From Caulobacteraceae bacterium UBA5005 (GTDB lineage Bacteria > Pseudomonadota > Alphaproteobacteria > Caulobacterales > Caulobacteraceae), in assembly GCA_002398405.1 (NCBI GenBank), contig DGYN01000141.1, positions 29,904 to 93,903 of the forward strand: 64,000 nucleotides of DNA, in the 5' to 3' direction. How positions within the stretch are numbered: the first letter of the stretch is position 1; each line of letters starts with the position of its first letter. Position numbers and translations under genes: made by a program. Below are positions 34,131 through 42,614 of the stretch, one piece after another. The notes beneath the pieces are model-generated. The model did no database searches. It was not told the DNA's origin and was given only the letters and a program-made list of their open reading frames with translations.

Positions 34131-34912
34131 ACGAAAATCTCGGTCGAGGGGCCGCGTTTCAGAAGCTTGATCAGGACAAGATCGATGGGAAACAGCACCG
34201 CCCCGATGAACTTGCCATGGCCTTCGCTCCTGCCGGCAAAGGCATAAGTCCTGTTGAACAGTTTGCGCAGGACGCGGTTTCGGGAGCGCACAGGATCGTT
34301 CATCAGGCCGAACATCGGCTGGATGGCCACCAGCGAAAAACCGTTCTGGACCAGCAGCTCGCGCACAAAGGGCTCGGCCCGTGACAACTGGTGCGGCCCG
34401 TGGCTGATAGCCTCCGGCGATAGGTTATCGGAAAAGACCAGATGTCCGCCCGGTTTAACCAGGGCGGCGAAGTTGGCGATCGCCTGGCGGTAGTTCTTGT
34501 CGTCAACGATGTGGAACAGCATGTCGAAGGCGCTGACCACGTCGAACTGGCGGCCCTTCAGGCTCTTGGGCAGGGCTGCCCCGATATCGCTTTCGATGAA
34601 CTTCGCCGCAGGGAACTTGTCGCTGAGCGCCGCGGTGGCCGTGGGTGTCAGGTCGACGCCGGTGACCTCCTTCACCCCGAGCTTTAGCCATTGATCGATG
34701 TAGAAACCGGTGCCTGAACCGACGTCGAGGACCGCCAGGTCCGTGGCCGGCTGTCCCAGAGTCTTGAAGGTGCGTATGAAGGCGTGGGCGCGAACCCGGT
34801 AGAGATATTCGTTGTAGGCCACCGACAGGCCGATATCGCCGACCCCCTTGAGGTCGAACTGCTGGGCCAGGCGCCCGTCCCAATAGGCCTTGGCGTCGAA
34901 GGGCTTGCTCAT
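34112..34912 (-). CDS. Class I SAM-dependent methyltransferase
   Basis: A 266-residue methyltransferase with motif I LAVLDVGSGTGFYID near residue 60, the strand-2 acidic VTGVDLTPTA and the motif IV region VVSAFDMLFHIV. KPGGHLVFSDNL is the post-III segment. The C-terminal extension of about 60 residues (RTYAFAGRSEGHGKF) is basic and may contact membrane or glycan. ATG 34912 overlaps the glycosyltransferase stop by 4 nt. The target is unknown; chain-end or sugar methylation is possible. Confidence 0.86.
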   Translation of the reverse strand: MSKPFDAKAYWDGRLAQQFDLKGVGDIGLSVAYNEYLYRVRAHAFIRTFKTLGQPATDLAVLDVGSGTGFYIDQWLKLGVKEVTGVDLTPTATAALSDKFPAAKFIESDIGAALPKSLKGRQFDVVSAFDMLFHIVDDKNYRQAIANFAALVKPGGHLVFSDNLSPEAISHGPHQLSRAEPFVRELLVQNGFSLVAIQPMFGLMNDPVRSRNRVLRKLFNRTYAFAGRSEGHGKFIGAVLFPIDLVLIKLLKRGPSTEIFVWRRNG

Positions 34913-35793
34913 CGAAGGGACCTGAAGGCGGCGGTCAGTCCGAGGCCCATAGCTTGTCGGTATTCAGCGGCTTTAGAGGGAGATCGCTCTCGCAACAACA
35001 GCCGCCAGAATGTCTTGGCGCTTTGCTGCTCCAGTCGCTTCAAAGCCCTGGCCTTTTCATCTTGCGTCAGCGGGCAATCCGGGTGCTCGAGTGCTGCGAT
35101 GTCGACATCCAAGTGCATCTTCTGACGCACGCCCGGATTGTCATAGAAAGATTCTTGCGCGCCGTGCGTACGGTCCCAGACTAGGTCGCGCGGCAAGGTC
35201 GCCATCGGATAGCGACGGCTTAAGATCATCCAATACTCATGGTCGCCGACCTGCCGGACCCCCGTGAAACCACCGCTCTCCTTGAACACGGCATTGCGGA
35301 TGATCGAGGATCCGGGCGCCCGGCCGAACAGGTCGCGGCGAAAGAAGTGCTCAAGATAGGCTTCACGCGGGCTAAACACCTGCGGGTGTGGTTTGTCCGC
35401 CAAGGCTGTCTGCGCCAAGCCAAAACCCGCCTGTGGGCAAAGCTCCATCAGGGACACCATGGCCTGCAGTCCATGTGGATAGATGAGATCATCGGAGTCG
35501 AGGTACTTTAGGTACTTGCCCTTGGCGAGGGACGCTGCGCGGTTGCGATTGGGATAGTCCCCCAGGTTCTGAGAATTGAAATGGACCTTCACCCGCGCGT
35601 CCTTGGCGCTGAAGCGCTTGGCGATATCCAGCGTCCCATCCGCCGACCCGTCATCGACGACGATTAGCTCCAAATTCTCAAGGCTTGAGGCAAGGACACT
35701 CTCGATGGCTTCGCCGATATAGTCCTCGCGGTTGTAGGCGGTCATCAGGACACTGACGACCGGCGCGGCGACCGATGCCGGAGCCTTGCTCAA
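34909..35793 (-). CDS. GT2 family glycosyltransferase
   Basis: A 294-residue GT-A inverting transferase. The nucleotide-binding start VSVLMTAYNREDYIGEAIESV leads to VVDDGSADGT and the DXD-type YLDSDD. GDHEYWMIL later corresponds to the acceptor-side ED-like motif. TTG 35793 is chosen: it overlaps the upstream stop by 4 nt (TTGA) and has GAAGG about 10 bp upstream. ATG 35832 is possible but would overlap the upstream gene by 43 nt. The sugar is unknown. Confidence 0.88.
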   Translation of the reverse strand: MSKAPASVAAPVVSVLMTAYNREDYIGEAIESVLASSLENLELIVVDDGSADGTLDIAKRFSAKDARVKVHFNSQNLGDYPNRNRAASLAKGKYLKYLDSDDLIYPHGLQAMVSLMELCPQAGFGLAQTALADKPHPQVFSPREAYLEHFFRRDLFGRAPGSSIIRNAVFKESGGFTGVRQVGDHEYWMILSRRYPMATLPRDLVWDRTHGAQESFYDNPGVRQKMHLDVDIAALEHPDCPLTQDEKARALKRLEQQSAKTFWRLLLRERSPSKAAEYRQAMGLGLTAAFRSLR

Positions 35794-36791
35794 GTGGATG
35801 ACGCCTTCAGAGGAATGGGAGGCGTGCCGCAATACTGTTCATGCAGCGCCTGCAAGGCCTCGCCGCCCTTGGCCGTGGCCTGGCGGACCATAATGAGGCC
35901 ATCGCGGATGGCTCGCCCAAGGTCATAATTGTAACGGATCCATTTAAACCGTTCGGACCAGGTAAGTTTGTTGTTTCGCATGAGCAGCGCAACTGCCCTA
36001 AGGAAGGCCCTGCCAAACGCGTGGGGAGGGGTTTCGTACCCCGTCATTTGATAGCGCAGGGAGGCAACCGCGATCGTCCGTTTCAGGATCGTCTGATAGT
36101 TTTCCAGATGATAGTGGAAGACCCGCGCGGCCGGATTGAACGCCAGTGCGTAACCCTTGTTCAGGGCGTCGAGCGCGAAAAAAACATCCTCGCCATAGAC
36201 GATCTTGCGGAACGGGATCTCCAGCAGCACGGACCGCCGGTAAAGCGCCGTCACATCGTCCAAGGACGTCGCCTGCCACCGCGTCTTGGGATCAGCGCGC
36301 GCGAAGGCCTCGGGGCTCTCGAAGCGGTACACGGTCACCGCCGGGGTCGAGCGCTGCTGGAACCACTCCACTGGATTGGTGCGTTTTTCAGGCGGCGCCG
36401 ATTGCGCCCCGCCCACCGCGACGATGTCGGGAGAGGTCAGGCCCTTGAGGAGCTGCTCGATCCAGTCGCTGGCCATGGGTCGCGCATCGCCAACGGTGAA
36501 GACGATCAGCTCGCCCTTGGCCTTGGAAACTCCGAGGTTACGGGTGGCGCCGTGGTTGAATTCGCTCGGCGGGATCTCAATCAGCACCGTCTTGGGGAAG
36601 CTTTTGACGATGTCCTGGGTGCCGTCGGTCGAGCCGGAGTCAATGACGATGATCTCACGCACCGGCACGGTCTGGTCGAGGATGCCCTGCAGGCAGGCGG
36701 CAAGGCCCGCGGCCTCATTCTTGACGGGGATGATCACCGAGATGTCGGGCGCGGTGCTCTTCGCGGGAGCTTTGGGGGGGAGCTTGGCCAT
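35790..36791 (-). CDS. GT2 family glycosyltransferase (rhamnosyltransferase-like)
   Basis: A 333-residue GT-A enzyme. ISVIIPVKNEAAGLAACLQ starts the domain, with VIDSGSTDGTQDIV, then FNHGATRNLGVSKAKGELIVF and TVGDARP in the DXD place. VYGEDVFFALDALNKG carries the base-type ED motif. FNHGATRN is typical of rhamnosyltransferase-like GT2 proteins. It overlaps the next gene by 4 nt, and the nucleotidyltransferase upstream stops 5 bp before. The donor identity is not proven. Confidence 0.88.
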   Translation of the reverse strand: MAKLPPKAPAKSTAPDISVIIPVKNEAAGLAACLQGILDQTVPVREIIVIDSGSTDGTQDIVKSFPKTVLIEIPPSEFNHGATRNLGVSKAKGELIVFTVGDARPMASDWIEQLLKGLTSPDIVAVGGAQSAPPEKRTNPVEWFQQRSTPAVTVYRFESPEAFARADPKTRWQATSLDDVTALYRRSVLLEIPFRKIVYGEDVFFALDALNKGYALAFNPAARVFHYHLENYQTILKRTIAVASLRYQMTGYETPPHAFGRAFLRAVALLMRNNKLTWSERFKWIRYNYDLGRAIRDGLIMVRQATAKGGEALQALHEQYCGTPPIPLKASST

Positions 36792-36796
36792 GGCGC

Positions 36797-37561
36797 TCAG
36801 AAATTGAACTGCTGAAGGGCCAGGTTGAGTTCGCCCGTGGTGCCGATGTCGATGTACTTGCCGTCCTCAAAGGCCAGGCCTTTGACGGTCATCTTGCGGC
36901 GCAGGGCCTCGTCGAAGATGTCGCCCAGGACGATTTCCTTGCCCTGGAACGGACTCTTGTCGAGGTACTCGCCGATCAGGGCCGTGAAGGCCGGCGACCA
37001 GGCGCAAGCGCCCCACATCAGCCGCAGGTCCGTCTGTTTGGGCTTATCCACCTGCCGCACGACATTGTTGTCGGCGTCGATCTCCACCATGCCGAACTTC
37101 GACGGATTGTCCGTGGGGAACAGGGCGAGCGTCAGGTCCGCCGCCTCGCGCACATGGTAATCCAGCAGGGTCGAGAACAGATCCAGCGGCTGGATGATGG
37201 TATCCGGCATGCCGAAGAGGATGGTCTCATCGTTCAGGAACGGCCGGGCCAGGTCGATGGCCAGCGGCATGCCGTGCAGCTGTTCCTGATAGAGATAGCT
37301 GATGTTTGTGCCAAAGCGCTTCCCGTCGCCGTAGTAGCGCATGATGTCGCCCTTGCCGTCGCCAAGGATCAGGAAGACCCGCTCCGCGCCGGCCCTGACC
37401 AGGTGCTCGATCAGATATTGGCTGACGACCTTTGGACGCTTTTCCTTTGCCCCGTTGATCTCGACATCCTGATAGCCGACGGGAAACAATTCCTTGGGGC
37501 AGGGAAACGGCAGAAGCCGGGAGCCGCGTCCGGCGGAGGGCACAATGGCTGCGATCTTCAA
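36797..37561 (-). CDS. Sugar-phosphate nucleotidyltransferase (RmlA/GalU-like)
   Basis: A 254-residue nucleotidyltransferase that should make an NDP-sugar from a sugar 1-phosphate. The signature loop is AIVPSAGRGSRLLPFPCPKELFPVG, a variant of the usual GGxGTRLxPxT with PCPKELFP. LFGMPDTIIQP gives the metal aspartate, and KYIDIGTTGELNLAL closes the fold. It is shorter than RmlA (about 290). The start appears to be TTG 37561, since the conserved N-terminus begins there and no ATG is near. No RmlB, C or D is in the window, so dTDP-rhamnose is not supported. Confidence 0.82.
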   Translation of the reverse strand: MKIAAIVPSAGRGSRLLPFPCPKELFPVGYQDVEINGAKEKRPKVVSQYLIEHLVRAGAERVFLILGDGKGDIMRYYGDGKRFGTNISYLYQEQLHGMPLAIDLARPFLNDETILFGMPDTIIQPLDLFSTLLDYHVREAADLTLALFPTDNPSKFGMVEIDADNNVVRQVDKPKQTDLRLMWGACAWSPAFTALIGEYLDKSPFQGKEIVLGDIFDEALRRKMTVKGLAFEDGKYIDIGTTGELNLALQQFNF

Positions 37562-37616
37562 GTGGGGCGTCTCGTCATGTTTGGGTGAGCGTGCATGGCA
37601 CGCCGGTTAGGCGGCC

Positions 37617-38651
37617 TCAAGCCGCAAGGAAGGCGGGAGTGGCCGGATAGGGTAACTTGCCAAGCGTCGTCGGAGCGCGGAACGGCGTCAGCAGAACATG
37701 AGCCAGCGCCCTTGCGCCGGGAACTCGCACTATCGAGGTCTTGTAGAGCAGAACCACCGCGGAGAGCTGAGCGGCCTCGCCAGCGGTAACCACTCCCTCG
37801 CGCCGGGCCCATTCGATCAGCACATGGGCCAGGTCGAACTGGTTCGAACGCGCCGCGCCGGCAATGATCTCACCCGTCATAAAACGAGCATCGCGCACCT
37901 CGTCCGACCTGCCGTTGGCTTTCAGCAGCGCCACGGCCCGGCGCACCACCTTGGCCCGGCTTTCGGTCTTGGCCGGAGTGAGGAACGATCCACGGCTAAG
38001 GCTCGTCGGCGTGACGCGGTTGTGCAGATCCGGCGGCAGATCGAAGAACTTGGCGTAGCGATAGCCCTGAATAAACGACCGGAAAAAGAGGTCGATATCC
38101 TGCCAGAGCGCCAGCTCCACATCCCACATGCCGACGCGCTCGAAGGCGTCCTTGCGAAAAAGCATCCCCGTTCCCTGGCAGATCGCGTCCTGCCGGAACT
38201 GGCGGGAAAGCTCGTCGACCGGTTTGTCGACATTCCACCAAAGGCCAAGGTCGCCCGGCGTCTTCTCGAACATCAGTGAGGGGAAGATGGCGAAGTCGAG
38301 GGCCGGATCTGCCTCCATCGCCGCCACCCGGTTTTCCAGGCAGAAGGGCTCGATGATGTCATCGGTGTCGAGGAACATGACGTACTTCGCCTGGCTCATC
38401 GCCACGCCCTCGTTGCGGCACTGGCAGGCGCCCTTGGGAGCGTTCTTGCGGTCGAAAAGCTTGAAGCGCGGATCGCGCGCGGCATACGCCGCAACGATCT
38501 CCTTGGTCCGGTCGGTGGAACCGTCGTCGACGATGATGTTCTCCCAGTCCGGCATGGTCTGGGCGAGGATCGAATCGAGGGTCTGGGCGACCAGGTCCTC
38601 GCGATTGAAGCTCGGGGTCAGGATCGCGACCTTTGGCGGCGTGGTCCTCAC
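37617..38651 (-). CDS. GT2 family glycosyltransferase
   Basis: A 344-residue GT-A enzyme. VAILTPSFNREDLVAQTLDSIL is followed by IIVDDGSTDRTKEIV and FLDTDD as the DXD motif. WQDIDLFFRSFIQGY carries the acceptor-side acidic residues. A helical C-terminal part of about 100 residues follows. GTG 38651 overlaps the WbpG-2 stop by 4 nt (GTGA); the longer frame to 38687 lies inside that gene. A 55-bp gap to the nucleotidyltransferase follows. Confidence 0.88.
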   Translation of the reverse strand: MRTTPPKVAILTPSFNREDLVAQTLDSILAQTMPDWENIIVDDGSTDRTKEIVAAYAARDPRFKLFDRKNAPKGACQCRNEGVAMSQAKYVMFLDTDDIIEPFCLENRVAAMEADPALDFAIFPSLMFEKTPGDLGLWWNVDKPVDELSRQFRQDAICQGTGMLFRKDAFERVGMWDVELALWQDIDLFFRSFIQGYRYAKFFDLPPDLHNRVTPTSLSRGSFLTPAKTESRAKVVRRAVALLKANGRSDEVRDARFMTGEIIAGAARSNQFDLAHVLIEWARREGVVTAGEAAQLSAVVLLYKTSIVRVPGARALAHVLLTPFRAPTTLGKLPYPATPAFLAA

Positions 38652-39805
38652 GCCGTGGCGGCCCGCCGCTGCTTGATCCAGTTCCACACGGGCCGAAGCG
38701 GCGAGAAGATGGGGTAGCGCCAGAAGAACAGACGGTAGTTGTCGAATTCCCGGTGGCGGCGGGGCGGAGCCTTCATATAGGCCTCGAACTCCGCTGCTGA
38801 GAGCTGAAGCTTCTTAAGCACGAACTCCAGATCGGCGGCCTGCATCTCCGGCGGATAGTTGTCCTGCTGGTATTCGCGCAGGGCCTCTTCCCTTGTCATG
38901 GCTCCGCAGCAGATCAGGTTGGACAGGTGCGCCTTGCGTTTGTCGATGCCGAATTTCCGGGGCAGCAGGTAGCCTTGATAGAACCGCGTGAAGATCGATT
39001 CAAAGTGCTTGCCCGAATATTCGCGCCAGCCCAGCTCCTTGGTGATTTCGGCCCTTACCGCGTTGATGTCATAGAGGATCATGTCGAGGATATTGACGAC
39101 CTTGATGCCCGAGGCGCGGATTTTCTTCAGCTGCTTGTAGTCCGTGAATGGATAATTACTCAGCCGCTTGCCGCTGCCGAACTTGCGGTAGATGTCCTTG
39201 ATGTTGACGAAGTCGAGCTTGTCGTAGTTCCAGCTCTCGGGGAGCACCACCTCGGTGGCGATGTTCACGCCGCTGAGGATGTAGGGGATCTTGTGCTGGA
39301 TCGCGATCTCGTACAGCGCGCCAAAGATGGCGTGATCGGTGAGCGCCTCGATATCGACCACTGAGGCCTTCAGATAGGCGATCTGCAGCTCGCGGAAATC
39401 CTCCCAGTCGATGACGTAGGTCAAGAGATCGATATCGAGCTTGCTGACCGTGTTCTCGATATTGATGACCGCCAGCTCGGAGTTCCAGCCGTTGTCGAAA
39501 TGGACCGCCAGGGGTCTAAGGCCCAGCCGCTTGGCCAACAGGGCGACATAGGTGCTATCCACCCCGCCGCTGACCCCAACGATGCAGTCGTAGGTCTTGC
39601 CCTCCCCCGCCTTTTTGATCGCGGCGATGACCGGATCGAGGAGCGCTCGGCTCTCTTCCTCGGTCTTGGGGATGTCGACCCAGGCCGCGTCGAACTTGCG
39701 GCAGTGATTACAGAGGCCGGACTCATCAAAGGTGATGTCCGGGTCGTCCATGCGCGTCATGATGCAGCGGACACACTCGACTCTGTTCCCAGATGCGCGG
39801 GTCAA
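38648..39805 (-). CDS. WbpG/PseA-like N-acetyl sugar amidotransferase, intact zinc site (copy 2)
   Basis: A 385-residue paralogue of the protein at 31694. It keeps the full N-terminal zinc finger (ECVRC and LCNHC), the P-loop VSGGVDSTYVALLAK, AVHFDNGWNSELAV and FTRFYQGYLLPRKFG. WbpG and PseA belong to this family; PseA makes the acetamidino form of pseudaminic acid. Only one HisH/HisF pair is visible, so the two copies may share it. TTG 39805 is preferred: it overlaps the upstream stop (TTGA) with AAGG 7 bp before. GTG 39811 is an alternative. The frame open to 39889 lies inside the acyltransferase gene. Confidence 0.87.
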   Translation of the reverse strand: MTRASGNRVECVRCIMTRMDDPDITFDESGLCNHCRKFDAAWVDIPKTEEESRALLDPVIAAIKKAGEGKTYDCIVGVSGGVDSTYVALLAKRLGLRPLAVHFDNGWNSELAVINIENTVSKLDIDLLTYVIDWEDFRELQIAYLKASVVDIEALTDHAIFGALYEIAIQHKIPYILSGVNIATEVVLPESWNYDKLDFVNIKDIYRKFGSGKRLSNYPFTDYKQLKKIRASGIKVVNILDMILYDINAVRAEITKELGWREYSGKHFESIFTRFYQGYLLPRKFGIDKRKAHLSNLICCGAMTREEALREYQQDNYPPEMQAADLEFVLKKLQLSAAEFEAYMKAPPRRHREFDNYRLFFWRYPIFSPLRPVWNWIKQRRAATA

Positions 39806-40461
39806 AACCACAACCTTCTCTTCCGGTAGGCCGGGAAATCCTCGGCGCGGATATAGCCGACATAGCCCTGCGCGCCGCCGGCCTTGCAACGGTCCGGATC
39901 GAGATCCTTCAGCTTTTTCGCGGGATTTCCACCGATGACGCAGTAGCCCGTCTCAAAGGATTTGGTTACCACCGCCCCGGCCGCCACGATGGTGAAGGCG
40001 CCAAGCTGCACCCCGGGCAAGATCACCGCGTTCATGCCGATCCAGCAGTCGGACCCGATGGCGACCTTGGCGTGGATGTGGCGGTCATTGTCGTAGAGGT
40101 CGTGATTGGCGCTGATGATGCCGACGTTGGACGCGACCTGGGTGTTATCGCCGATCTCGATGCGGCCAATGCCCTGAATATAGCATCCCGGCTCAATCCC
40201 GGGATTGGCATTGACGCCGATCAGAATGTTCTCGGGCTGAACCACCTTACTGGTGAAATGCACCGGCCAATAGGCCTTGCGGTTGAAACCCAGCACCTTT
40301 TGCCAGAACCACAGCTCGAAGGTGATCGGCGCCTGGGTCGCTCGCGTGTTTTTTATGAAATGGAAGAAGGGCAGGCTCGCGAAGAGAGCGTAGACGCCGC
40401 GCCCTGCTACGCGCAAAGCGGCGCGGGCCGCGCGGAGCGGCAGGCGGATAAGGGCGCTCAC
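39802..40461 (-). CDS. Hexapeptide-repeat (LbH) acyltransferase, CapG/WcaF-like
   Basis: A 219-residue left-handed beta-helix acyltransferase. The catalytic-histidine stretch is GIISANHDLYDNDRHI near residue 135, followed by IGSDCWIGMNAVILPGV and VVAAGAVVTKSF, ending GGNPAKKLKDLD. An N-terminal basic and hydrophobic part (about 50 residues) could bind membrane. Such enzymes O-acetylate or N-acylate sugars of surface glycans. GTG 40461 overlaps the Wzt stop by 4 nt (GTGA). The C-terminus has an aromatic/basic tail after the helix. Confidence 0.85.
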   Translation of the reverse strand: MSALIRLPLRAARAALRVAGRGVYALFASLPFFHFIKNTRATQAPITFELWFWQKVLGFNRKAYWPVHFTSKVVQPENILIGVNANPGIEPGCYIQGIGRIEIGDNTQVASNVGIISANHDLYDNDRHIHAKVAIGSDCWIGMNAVILPGVQLGAFTIVAAGAVVTKSFETGYCVIGGNPAKKLKDLDPDRCKAGGAQGYVGYIRAEDFPAYRKRRLWF

Positions 40462-41765
40462 GCCGCGGAGTCTTGCAGCGCGCGCGTCCGCCGCACCTTC
40501 CATTCCAGCTCAGGGTGGAGGACCCCCGCAGGCTTGGCCGCATTGATCGGCCCCATCTGGTTGTGTCCCAGTTCGCCGACATCGAAGGCCATGATCTGGG
40601 GCTTGAAGAGCTCCCGCTCCATCGGCACCTCGACGGCGATCTCCAGGCTGTAGCGTCCGGTGTTGAGGAACTTGGCCGGCAGACGGCAAACGCTTTCGTA
40701 TCGGCCAGGTTTGCGGATGTGCGACTTGTCCTGGAAGAAGTAGTCGCTGGTCGAGAAGACTTCGACCGCATCGGTCGAGGAGGCGGTGACGCTGATCCGC
40801 AAGTTTCTCAGGTCGCTCAGCACCTGGTAGCTGACCTTGATGTCGATCGGGTCGGCTGTAGAAAGGGCGGTATCGAACCGTCCGGCCGCATCCAGCACCT
40901 CGATGCTTTCCAGCACCAGTTCGGCGTTGCCCGGCGCCTCACCCTTGGGCCAGCGCAGCACGCGGTCGGCCTCGCCGCCGCTCGACAGATAGCGCTCGAT
41001 GACCTCGGGCGTCCGCCCCTCCATGACCACCCTGCCCCGGTCCATCAGGATCGAGCGCGGGCAGAGCCGCTTCACCGCCGCCATGTTGTGGCTGACGAAG
41101 AGCACGGTTCGGTGCGAGTTGCGGCTGATGTCCTGCATCTTGCCGAGGCACTTGGACTGGAACTCGGCGTCGCCCACCGCCAGCACCTCGTCGACGATCA
41201 GGATGTCGGTTTCCAGGTGCGCCGCCACGGCAAAGGCCAGCCGCACATACATCCCCGACGAATAGCGCTTCACCGGCGTATCGATGTATTTGGCGCAGCC
41301 GGAAAAGGCGACGATTTCGTCGAACCGGGCGGTGATCTCCTTGCGGGTCATCCCCAGGATAGCGCCATTCAGATAGATGTTTTCGCGGCCGGTGAGGTCG
41401 GGGTGGAAGCCTGTGCCGACCTCCAGCAGGCTGGCGATCCGGCCGTTGATGAAGATCTTGCCCTTGGTCGGGGCGGTGACCCGCGAGAGCAGCTTGAGCA
41501 GGGTCGACTTGCCGGCCCCGTTGCGGCCGATGATGCCGACGATCTCGCCTTGGGTGACCTCGAAATTGATGTCCTCAAGCGCCCAGACATAGTCGCCCCC
41601 GGCCTCTTCGCGGTCATTCACCAGGCCCACCTGGGCGAAGGGATCTTCCTTGCCCCGGATGCGGGCGAGGGCGCGGTTGATATCGTGCGCTAAGGTGCCG
41701 GTGCCCACCTGGCCAAGGCGGTACATCTTCGAGACCTTGTCGAGCTTGAGAGCGAGGTCGGGCAT
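40458..41765 (-). CDS. wzt: Wzt-like ABC transporter ATPase with C-terminal carbohydrate-binding domain
   Basis: A 435-residue ATPase of polysaccharide ABC exporters. The Walker A is GRNGAGKSTLL near residue 80. Signature region features are KRYSSGMYVRLAFAVA, and the Walker B is DILIVDEVLAVGD, followed by the switch VSHNM. Residues from about 280 form an extra domain with LVLESIEVLD and GELGHNQMG, like the Wzt C-terminal domain that recognises the finished O-antigen's terminal modification. The stop overlaps the acyltransferase GTG; the permease gene ends directly before its ATG. Confidence 0.94.
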   Translation of the reverse strand: MPDLALKLDKVSKMYRLGQVGTGTLAHDINRALARIRGKEDPFAQVGLVNDREEAGGDYVWALEDINFEVTQGEIVGIIGRNGAGKSTLLKLLSRVTAPTKGKIFINGRIASLLEVGTGFHPDLTGRENIYLNGAILGMTRKEITARFDEIVAFSGCAKYIDTPVKRYSSGMYVRLAFAVAAHLETDILIVDEVLAVGDAEFQSKCLGKMQDISRNSHRTVLFVSHNMAAVKRLCPRSILMDRGRVVMEGRTPEVIERYLSSGGEADRVLRWPKGEAPGNAELVLESIEVLDAAGRFDTALSTADPIDIKVSYQVLSDLRNLRISVTASSTDAVEVFSTSDYFFQDKSHIRKPGRYESVCRLPAKFLNTGRYSLEIAVEVPMERELFKPQIMAFDVGELGHNQMGPINAAKPAGVLHPELEWKVRRTRALQDSAA

Positions 41766-42614
41766 CTAGACCGTATCCATGAAGTCGTTCTCGACCTGGT
41801 TGAAGATCACCAGAGCGACGATCATCAAGACGACGGCGACCCCAAGACTATAGAGCAGCCCGAACCAGCTGTGATTCCCCTGACCCAGGAACCCATATCG
41901 AAAGGTCTCAATGATCGGCGAGAGCGGGTTGATCTGGATCAGGATGCGATATTTCTCCGGCACGGCCGAGGCCGGGTAGATCACGGGCGTCGCGTACATG
42001 AAGAGCTGCACGGCGAAGGTCAGCAAAAACCGCAGGTCACGATATTTGGTGGTCAGGGACGAGACGATCATGCCCGCGCCGAGGCTGAGCATAGCCAGCA
42101 GCAGCACCAGAAATGGCAGCGTCAGAGCCACCAGGTTCGGCGCGACCTTGGCTCCCGAGAACCAGAAATATCCGGCGAAGACCAGGAACAGCACGAACTG
42201 CACCCCGAACTTGATCATGTTCGAGACGACGATGCTGAGCGGCATGATGGCGCGCGGGAAGTAGACCTTGCCGAAAATGCTGGCGTTGAGGGTGAAGGTC
42301 TCGCTGGTCTTGGTCAGGCTGTCGGCGAAATAGGTCCAGCACGTCAGACCCGCCAGATAGAACACCGGCCCCGGCACGCCGTCTGTGGAGATGCCAGCGA
42401 TGTTCCCGAACACCACGGTAAAGACAATCATGGTCAGGATCGGCTGGATCACGAACCACAAGGGGCCAAGGATCGTCTGCGTGTACATGGCGACAAAGTC
42501 GCGCCGAACCAGCAGCAGGAGCAGGTCGCGATAGGCCCACATCTCGGCCAGCGGCAGGGACAAGAGGCTCCGGCGCGGCGCAAGCACGCGGGTCCATTGC
42601 GGCTCCTCAGCCAT
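41766..42614 (-). CDS. wzm: Wzm-like ABC-2 polysaccharide export permease
   Basis: A 282-residue ABC-2 type permease with six hydrophobic segments. YRDLLLLLVRRDFVAMYTQTILGPLW near the start and FMYATPVIYPASAVPEKYR plus the INPLSPIIETFRYGFLG block near the end are the family signatures. It should form the channel with the Wzt protein, moving a lipid-linked glycan across the inner membrane. ATG 42614 is preferred; the longer frame starts TTG 42635 inside the upstream gene. It abuts wzt exactly, with no gap. Confidence 0.94.
   Translation of the reverse strand: MAEEPQWTRVLAPRRSLLSLPLAEMWAYRDLLLLLVRRDFVAMYTQTILGPLWFVIQPILTMIVFTVVFGNIAGISTDGVPGPVFYLAGLTCWTYFADSLTKTSETFTLNASIFGKVYFPRAIMPLSIVVSNMIKFGVQFVLFLVFAGYFWFSGAKVAPNLVALTLPFLVLLLAMLSLGAGMIVSSLTTKYRDLRFLLTFAVQLFMYATPVIYPASAVPEKYRILIQINPLSPIIETFRYGFLGQGNHSWFGLLYSLGVAVVLMIVALVIFNQVENDFMDTV

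Noticed and set aside
36797..37561. dTDP-rhamnose synthesis through the nucleotidyltransferase
   Set aside because: No RmlB, RmlC or RmlD genes were found in the window.
40473..41693. A 406-codon plus-strand open frame opposite wzt
   Set aside because: wzt has clear ABC motifs in the opposite strand; this frame has none.
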